Assembly (NCBI GenBank): GCA_027056825.1
Contig: JALUJS010000289.1
Location: forward strand, 1-10,398
Length of the DNA stretch: 10,398 nucleotides
Source: Candidatus Krumholzibacteriia bacterium
GTDB lineage: Bacteria; Krumholzibacteriota; Krumholzibacteriia; LZORAL124-64-63
Direction of reading: 5' to 3'
Of the stretch, positions 6,175 through 10,398 are shown piece by piece (position 1 is the first letter of the stretch; every line of letters begins with the position of its first letter). The notes below the pieces were generated by a model. That model made no database searches. It saw nothing but the letters and a program-made list of their open reading frames with translations, and was not told the origin of the DNA. The position numbers and the translations under genes were made by a program.

Positions 6175-6987
6175 GTGCCTGCCCTCGACTTCATTCGGAC
6201 CACCCTCCTGGATTCCCGGTCTCCCGCCTGCTGGTGGAAGCACCCGGTCCAGGCCGCGCGTGTCGTCCTGGCCGCGGCGGAAAACGCCGGACTGAAGGCC
6301 GCCTCCGGGCTGGACCGCGGCGATGTCCGGGAGTGCCCGGTGTGCGGCTGGCGCGGTCGCCGCTTCCGCAACTTCCTGAGCGCGGACGAGGTCATCCGCG
6401 ATTGCATCTGCCCGGTGTGCGGTTCCTTCGATCGCCACCGCCAGCTCGTGCTGGGCGTGCGCCGGGAACTGCAGGCCCGGCCGGGCCGGACGCCGGGGGT
6501 GATGGTGGGGTTCTCCCTTTCCTCGGCCATGCGCTTCCTGCTGGAGCACGAGGGACTGTCCCGTTGCTTCCGCACCGACTACGACCTGGACGACCGGCGC
6601 TTCCAGCCGGACTTCGTCACCGACCTGCGTCAGGCCGGCCTGGCCGACGATTCGGTGGAGTGGGTGTTCTGCAGCCACGTCCTGGAGCATATTCCCGAGC
6701 TGGACCTGTGCGTGGACGAGATCCTGCGCATCCTCGCTCCCGGCGGGGTGGCCTGGATCCAGGTGCCCTTCGAACCCGGGCTGGCCCATAGCCGCAGCAT
6801 CCGCATCGATCCCTACCGGGCCCACGCCCACGCCTGGCAGTTCGCGCCCGATTTCGGCAACCTCATCCTGCGCCGGGGTTGGGAGGTCACCGAGGTGATC
6901 GCGGGCGAGGACCTGCCGCCGGAGGACCTGCCGCGCTACGCCATCGACCCCCGCGAGCGCTACTGGATCTGCCGGAAGCAGGCCTGA
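6175..6987 (+). CDS. Zinc-ribbon class I SAM-dependent methyltransferase
   Basis: This 270-residue protein starts at GTG 6175, with GGAG at 6162-6165 nine bases upstream and 16 bp after lipA. After a short N-terminal segment it has a zinc-ribbon or treble-clef pattern: C54-P-V-C57 and C79-P-V-C82, followed by GSFDRHR. A Methyltransf_11-like domain covers about residues 105-220, with HVLEHIP at 168-174, LRILAPGG at 184-191 and an acidic DYDLDD block at 135-140. Motif I is degenerate, reading VGFSLSSA (111-118) rather than the classical GxGxG, so SAM binding rests on the fold rather than on that loop. There is no signal peptide or membrane segment. The substrate is unknown. Co-transcription with the hydrolase and lipA is likely from spacing, but a functional link is not shown. 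Confidence 0.8.
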   Translation: MPALDFIRTTLLDSRSPACWWKHPVQAARVVLAAAENAGLKAASGLDRGDVRECPVCGWRGRRFRNFLSADEVIRDCICPVCGSFDRHRQLVLGVRRELQARPGRTPGVMVGFSLSSAMRFLLEHEGLSRCFRTDYDLDDRRFQPDFVTDLRQAGLADDSVEWVFCSHVLEHIPELDLCVDEILRILAPGGVAWIQVPFEPGLAHSRSIRIDPYRAHAHAWQFAPDFGNLILRRGWEVTEVIAGEDLPPEDLPRYAIDPRERYWICRKQA

Positions 6988-7001
6988 TCGCCGGAATTGG
7001 C

Positions 7002-7067
7002 AACACCCCCGTTTCGGAATTGGTCCTCGCCGCTTCGCGGCTGCGGAGATTCCGAAACAGGGGTGTT
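7002..7067. repeat. 66-bp near-perfect palindromic element (REP/MITE-like)
   Basis: AACACCCCCGTTTCGGAAT (7002-7020) is the reverse complement of 7049-7067 except for one base. The 28-bp centre holds a second small hairpin, GCCGC (7029-7033) with GCGGC (7037-7041) around TTC, and a CTC/GAG pair (7026-7028 with 7046-7048). The sequence GGAATTGG occurs twice, just before and just inside the left arm. No T-run follows, so it is not a typical terminator. The size and nested hairpins suggest a REP-like or miniature mobile element, or an RNA structure between the methyltransferase and HDOD genes. No transposase is adjacent. Confidence 0.7.
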
Positions 7068-7122
7068 CCCATGTCCGGCGGGGCACGGCCGCTCAAGCGG
7101 GGCGGCAAAATGCCGAATCCCT

Positions 7123-7159
7123 GGAGGAATAGCCGGATGGAAGCACCCAGGCGGGGAGG
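7123..7159 (+). promoter_or_regulatory. Two alternative ribosome binding sites for the HDOD-GAF gene
   Basis: GGAGG at 7123-7127 lies 9 nt before ATG 7137. A second GGAGG at 7155-7159 lies only 4 nt before ATG 7164. Both starts are in the same frame and differ by nine residues (MEAPRRGGS). The first spacing is nearer the usual range, so 7137 is used here. Confidence 0.5.
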
Positions 7160-8630
7160 AAGCATGCACTCAGCGGATGTTTTCGCACAGATCGAGAAGA
7201 TGGGCGACCTGCCCAGCCTGCCCCAGACCCTGCTGCAGATCCAGACCGTGGCCGAGGACGACAGCTCCAGCGCCGAGGATCTGGCCAGGTGCATCCTGAA
7301 GGACCAGGCCCTGACCATGCGGGTGATCAAGGTCGTCAACAGCGCCCTGTACCAGCGCAAGGGGCGGGAGGAGATCCGCTCGGTGCGGCGGGCGGTCATC
7401 GTCATCGGCTTCGAGACGGTGCGCAAGCTGGCGCTGGGCCTTTCGGTCTTCGACATGATGAGCAAGCTGTCCCGTTCGCCCTACCTGGCGGAGATCGGCC
7501 GGCACACCCTGCTGACCGCGGGTTTCGCCCAGATCCTTGCCGAGGCCTCCGGGCTGGTCCGTCCCGAAGAGGCCTTCGTGGCCGGATTGGTGCACGATAT
7601 CGGCAAGGTCGTGCTGCTGGAGTGTTCACCCGCGGTAATGGATGCGGTCCTGGCCGACCAGGCGGCCGGCGTTCCCACCCTGGATGCCGAAAGAAGGCAT
7701 TTCGGGCTGAGCCATGACCGGGCCGGACGCCGCCTGGCCGAGCGCTGGAACCTGCCGCGCGACATCATCGAGATCATCGGCGACCACCACGACATCGATC
7801 CTTTGCGGCCCCCGAAGAAACTCAGCCCCCTGATGGCGGTCATCGTCTACGCCAACGCCATGAGCCGTTTCGACGCGGGCGGTCAACAGGAGGATCGCTG
7901 CCAGCGCATCCTGCGCAAGGCCGGCAGGGTCCTGAAAATCCCCTCGGCGCGCATGGACGGAATCGTCGGCCAGGTGTCCGAGGGCCTGCAGGACCTGGCG
8001 CGTCGGGTAGGGTTCGACCTGGGGGACCTGGAGGACTACGGCCGCATCGTCAACGTGGACGGCAGCGTGAACGTGGCGCCGCGTGCGATGACTCCCGAGG
8101 AGATCGCCCGCCGCACCGCCCAGCAGTTGGAGCTGTACCAGCGCGTGGGGGCCGGCCTGGCCGGAGGCGGGAATCCCGGGGAGCTGCTGGCCATGGTCCT
8201 CGAAGGGGCGGTGGAGATCGTCGGTTTCGAGCGCGTGGTGCTGCTGACGGCCGATCGCGACGGAAAGGTCTTCCGGCCCCGCGCCTGGGCCGGTCCGGGC
8301 GCCGACCTGCTGGCGCCGGCGCTCGGTTTTCCCATTGCACGCCACGTCGGGCCCCTGGCCCGCGCCCTGCTGGAACACCGGTCCTTCCACGTGCCCCGGG
8401 CCGCCAGTTCGGCCTACGGGGACCAGGCCGGCGGCGCATTGCTGGAGATCGCCCGCTGCGCGGGCTATGCCGTGGCCCCGGTGCCTGTGCCGGACGGCGG
8501 TCCGGCCGGCGTCCTCTACGGCGATAGCGGCGCCGGCGGCGACGACGTGGCGGCCGAGCAGGCCGCCGAGCTGACGGGCCTGGCCCAGCAGATCGGCCTG
8601 ATCCTCTCGACCATGGTGCAGCCTGCCTGA
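7137..8630 (+). CDS. HDOD-domain and GAF-domain regulatory protein
   Basis: With the ATG 7137 start the protein has 497 residues; ATG 7164 would give 488. An HDOD domain spans about residues 18-225: MGDLPSLPQTL at 22-32, LARCILKDQALTMRVIKVVNSA at 49-70, and SVRRAVIVIGFETVRKLAL at 82-100. The HD signature GLVHDIGK is at 150-157, and GDHHD at 215-219. Unlike many HDOD proteins it keeps an HD pair (H153, D154) and further histidines (H123, H217, H218), but there is no GYP motif, so c-di-GMP hydrolysis is not predicted. A GAF domain follows at about 330-490, a likely small-ligand or signal sensor. Proteins of this type act in signalling and cell-cycle, motility or stress control; the specific role here is unknown. 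It is preceded by the palindromic element and stands apart from the methyltransferase by about 150 bp. The protein is cytoplasmic, with no membrane segments. Confidence 0.85.
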   Translation: MEAPRRGGSMHSADVFAQIEKMGDLPSLPQTLLQIQTVAEDDSSSAEDLARCILKDQALTMRVIKVVNSALYQRKGREEIRSVRRAVIVIGFETVRKLALGLSVFDMMSKLSRSPYLAEIGRHTLLTAGFAQILAEASGLVRPEEAFVAGLVHDIGKVVLLECSPAVMDAVLADQAAGVPTLDAERRHFGLSHDRAGRRLAERWNLPRDIIEIIGDHHDIDPLRPPKKLSPLMAVIVYANAMSRFDAGGQQEDRCQRILRKAGRVLKIPSARMDGIVGQVSEGLQDLARRVGFDLGDLEDYGRIVNVDGSVNVAPRAMTPEEIARRTAQQLELYQRVGAGLAGGGNPGELLAMVLEGAVEIVGFERVVLLTADRDGKVFRPRAWAGPGADLLAPALGFPIARHVGPLARALLEHRSFHVPRAASSAYGDQAGGALLEIARCAGYAVAPVPVPDGGPAGVLYGDSGAGGDDVAAEQAAELTGLAQQIGLILSTMVQPA

Positions 8631-8657
8631 TCCCCGGGTGCGGGTTACTTGATCAGG
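8626..8657. terminator. Hairpin spanning both stop codons of the convergent pair (possible bidirectional terminator)
   Basis: CCTGATC (8626-8632) pairs with GATCAGG (8651-8657), with a smaller CCCG/CGGG helix inside. The TGA of the HDOD gene (8628-8630) is in the left arm and the TAA of the opposite-strand gene (8645-8647) lies in the loop region. It has no T-run, so its activity as an intrinsic terminator is uncertain. Confidence 0.35.
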
Positions 8658-10398
8658 GCCATCCTGCCCGTGCGCGCCTTCCGGCCATCCTGCAGCAGAT
8701 AGATGTAGGCACCGCTGGCCACGCGCCGGCCGGAATCATCCTCGCCATTCCAGATGATTTCATGTTTCCCCATCGCCATCATTTCCGAGTCCAGGAGGCG
8801 GCGTACCAAGCCACCCTTGATGTCGAATATGGCCAAGGTGACGGGTCCCGGGGAGTCCATGGTGAAATGGATGGTGGTCATGGGGTTGAAGGGATTCGGG
8901 GCGGCGAAGACGGGGTCCTGTTGCGGGACGGTCGGGGCCGGCAGCCCGGCCTGCGGTTGATCCCAGCCCGTGAGCCTCCAGGTCTGGAACGACGCGGCGT
9001 CCTTGGCCGTGGACAGCTTCTCGAAAACGAAGCTCGCCGTGGCGGTGCGGCCATCGGGGGTCAGGGCCCGGCAGCGGTACGTATAATAGCCTGAAGGGGC
9101 GGAGGCGGGGACATCCTGGACCAGATCGGGCCAGGTATAGGTGCCGGCTTCAAGGTCGAAGGTCGGCGGGGAGTGGATCGTGCGTATGGAGCCCGTTGGC
9201 AACACCACATCGATCACGCCGTCGACCAGCAGGGCCTCCGGCGTTTCCAGGGTCACGGAGAACGAGAAGCTGCCACCGGTGGCCGGAATGGTAACGGGCA
9301 GCGACGCCGCCGTCATGGACAGCTTGAGGTCGGGTATCCATCCGCAGTCCGGCACGTAGACACGGTTGCCGCAGATGATATGGCCGCCTGTTTCCCCCAC
9401 GCCGGTGGAACCGCCTTGAGCCTGGCCGATGTAGCGGGGGGAGGAGGGATCGGAGATGTCGAAGAGCTTCAGGCCGGTGGGGGAGTTGGCCGCCATCTGG
9501 TTGCCCAGGATCGCCGCGTTATTGAAATCGCCCTCGAGGACCGGGGAAAGCAGGGTCAATCCCGCAGCGGGGGGATATCCCGCCAGTTGCAAATTCCCGC
9601 TCCGATAGATGATGACCAGGAACTTGCGATCCCAGGAGAGGGAGGCGACCGTTTCGGGCAAGACGGTATGGGATTGCTGGATGGGGTGGCGAGGATCGGT
9701 GTAATCGACTGATTTCAGGGTGGTCGAATCCCCTTCGACGTAGTAGAAGCGGCGGCCCGACCAGGCACCTTTGAGGTAGTAGTTGTCCTTGATCGATACC
9801 GTGCTGACAACCCGAATATCGGTGGTGTCGGAGAAATCGTAGGCTTCCCACACGCCACCACCGGTATTGAGGATGGCGATATCGCCGAAGTTGTTCCTGA
9901 TCCCGCCCAGGGAGCCGAAATCCACGATCCGGGTCAAGGTTCCCGAATCGTCGATACGATAGCCCAGAAGATCAACTGGACTGGTGCAGGAGTTGTCATG
10001 GTACCTGGCCACCCACAGGGCATCTTCCCCGTACCCGGCGATCACCGACATGGGCAGGCTGGCGGCGGTGGTCAGGGTATTCAGATCGAATATGGAAAAG
10101 GCGTACCAGCAGCCCCAGCAGTTCTCCGGGTCGTCGCTGCAGTCGATGCTGGAGGATACAAGCCAGCGATCGTGCCAGATCGTGGGGCGGTGATTGCCGG
10201 AGGTGCTGAGGATCTTGACGGGCGCCAGGGGATCCTGGAGATCGTAGATGTTGTAGTCGGTAATGTCGTAGGAACCGCCTCCTGTGGAATTGAACCAGGT
10301 ATGCTTGGATTCGGTCCAATACCGGCCGGTCAGCCATCCCGAAGTGGACCAGCAGGATGTCTGGTATTGGTCGTAATAACATTCGCCCCCCTGGGGGA
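8645..10398 (-). CDS. Large exported beta-propeller / Ig-like protein with FlgD-like C-terminal domain, N-terminus off window
   Basis: The frame is open from the stop at 8645 to the right edge, giving 583 visible residues and no start. The first methionine of a long frame at 10051 is internal, because 115 further residues of similar character precede it. Visible residues 1 to about 355 show LVIVD or propeller-like repeats, with phrases such as YNIYDLQDPLAPVKIL, LKSVDYTDPRHP and LKLFDISDPSSPRYIG. About 356-460 form an Ig-like beta domain. The last 84 residues (PNPFNPMTTIHF, FDIKGGLVRRLL, IIWNGEDDSGRRVASGAYIYLL, ending in RMALIK) match the FlgD Ig-like or C-terminal sorting-type domain found on secreted proteins in Fibrobacteres-Chlorobi-Bacteroidetes-related phyla. 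It is probably surface-exposed or secreted, although the signal peptide is outside the window. The propeller region has unusual aromatic and cysteine-rich stretches (NCWGCWYAF). By eye it is less GC-rich than its neighbours. Its function is unknown. Confidence 0.8.
   Translation of the reverse strand, partial: PQGGECYYDQYQTSCWSTSGWLTGRYWTESKHTWFNSTGGGSYDITDYNIYDLQDPLAPVKILSTSGNHRPTIWHDRWLVSSSIDCSDDPENCWGCWYAFSIFDLNTLTTAASLPMSVIAGYGEDALWVARYHDNSCTSPVDLLGYRIDDSGTLTRIVDFGSLGGIRNNFGDIAILNTGGGVWEAYDFSDTTDIRVVSTVSIKDNYYLKGAWSGRRFYYVEGDSTTLKSVDYTDPRHPIQQSHTVLPETVASLSWDRKFLVIIYRSGNLQLAGYPPAAGLTLLSPVLEGDFNNAAILGNQMAANSPTGLKLFDISDPSSPRYIGQAQGGSTGVGETGGHIICGNRVYVPDCGWIPDLKLSMTAASLPVTIPATGGSFSFSVTLETPEALLVDGVIDVVLPTGSIRTIHSPPTFDLEAGTYTWPDLVQDVPASAPSGYYTYRCRALTPDGRTATASFVFEKLSTAKDAASFQTWRLTGWDQPQAGLPAPTVPQQDPVFAAPNPFNPMTTIHFTMDSPGPVTLAIFDIKGGLVRRLLDSEMMAMGKHEIIWNGEDDSGRRVASGAYIYLLQDGRKARTGRMALIK

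Noticed and set aside
4710..6575. Long minus-strand frame opposite the hydrolase, lipA and methyltransferase genes
   Set aside because: It is antisense to three genes with clear catalytic motifs and has no recognisable domain.
7068..7136. c-di-GMP (GEMM) riboswitch before the HDOD gene
   Set aside because: Small hairpins are present (CCGC/GCGG at 7089-7100, CGGCA/TGCCG at 7103-7115), but the conserved GEMM core sequences are absent.
10049..10051. ATG as the start of the propeller protein
   Set aside because: The same frame is open for a further 115 codons to the window edge, with propeller-like sequence.
1..10398. tRNA or rRNA genes, CRISPR arrays, prophage genes, intact insertion sequences
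   Set aside because: None was recognised on either strand. The intergenic spaces are short apart from 199-656 and 6988-7136, which are described separately.

Overview
The window is a high-GC bacterial chromosome segment. It carries housekeeping and metabolic genes, one regulator and the C-terminal part of a large, probably exported protein. No phage, plasmid, CRISPR or intact transposase genes are visible. The exported protein ends in a FlgD-like Ig fold of the C-terminal sorting type, and the window also has a two-subunit KorAB. Together with the GC-rich, Gram-negative style of gene content, this suggests a phylum of the Fibrobacteres-Chlorobi-Bacteroidetes neighbourhood (for example Eisenbacteria, Krumholzibacteriota or Latescibacterota). 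That placement is inference only.

Layout, left to right. (1) 1-198, minus strand: the first 66 codons of a DnaE-type DNA polymerase III alpha subunit (PHP domain), running off the left edge. (2) 199-656: a gene-free stretch of about 460 bp, locally AT-rich, with three related copies of a GGACACATTTTC-type repeat and then a run of stem-loops just upstream of korA. (3) 657-3496, plus strand: korA-korB, the fused gamma/alpha and the beta subunits of a 2-oxoacid (probably 2-oxoglutarate):ferredoxin oxidoreductase, followed by a strong hairpin terminator. (4) 3593-4285, minus strand: sfsA. (5) 4375-6987, plus strand: a tight cluster of a YtnP/AHL-lactonase-like metallo-beta-lactamase-fold hydrolase, lipoyl synthase lipA (4-nt ATGA overlap) and a zinc-ribbon class I SAM methyltransferase (16-nt gap). 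(6) 7002-7067: a 66-bp near-perfect palindromic element. (7) 7137-8630, plus strand: an HDOD-GAF regulatory protein. (8) 8645 to beyond 10398, minus strand: the C-terminal 583 residues of a secreted beta-propeller/Ig-like/FlgD-like protein, convergent with the HDOD gene and separated from it by 14 bp.

The metabolic theme is central carbon and cofactor chemistry. KorAB handles oxidative (or reductive) 2-oxoacid conversion through CoA and ferredoxin. LipA makes the lipoyl cofactor needed by 2-oxoacid dehydrogenases and the glycine cleavage system, so the organism may run both ferredoxin-linked and lipoate-linked routes. I do not see a clear undescribed multi-gene system here. The most interesting unexplained material is non-coding: the repeat-bearing, structured leader of korAB, the palindromic element at 7002-7067, and a hairpin that spans both stop codons of the last convergent gene pair.
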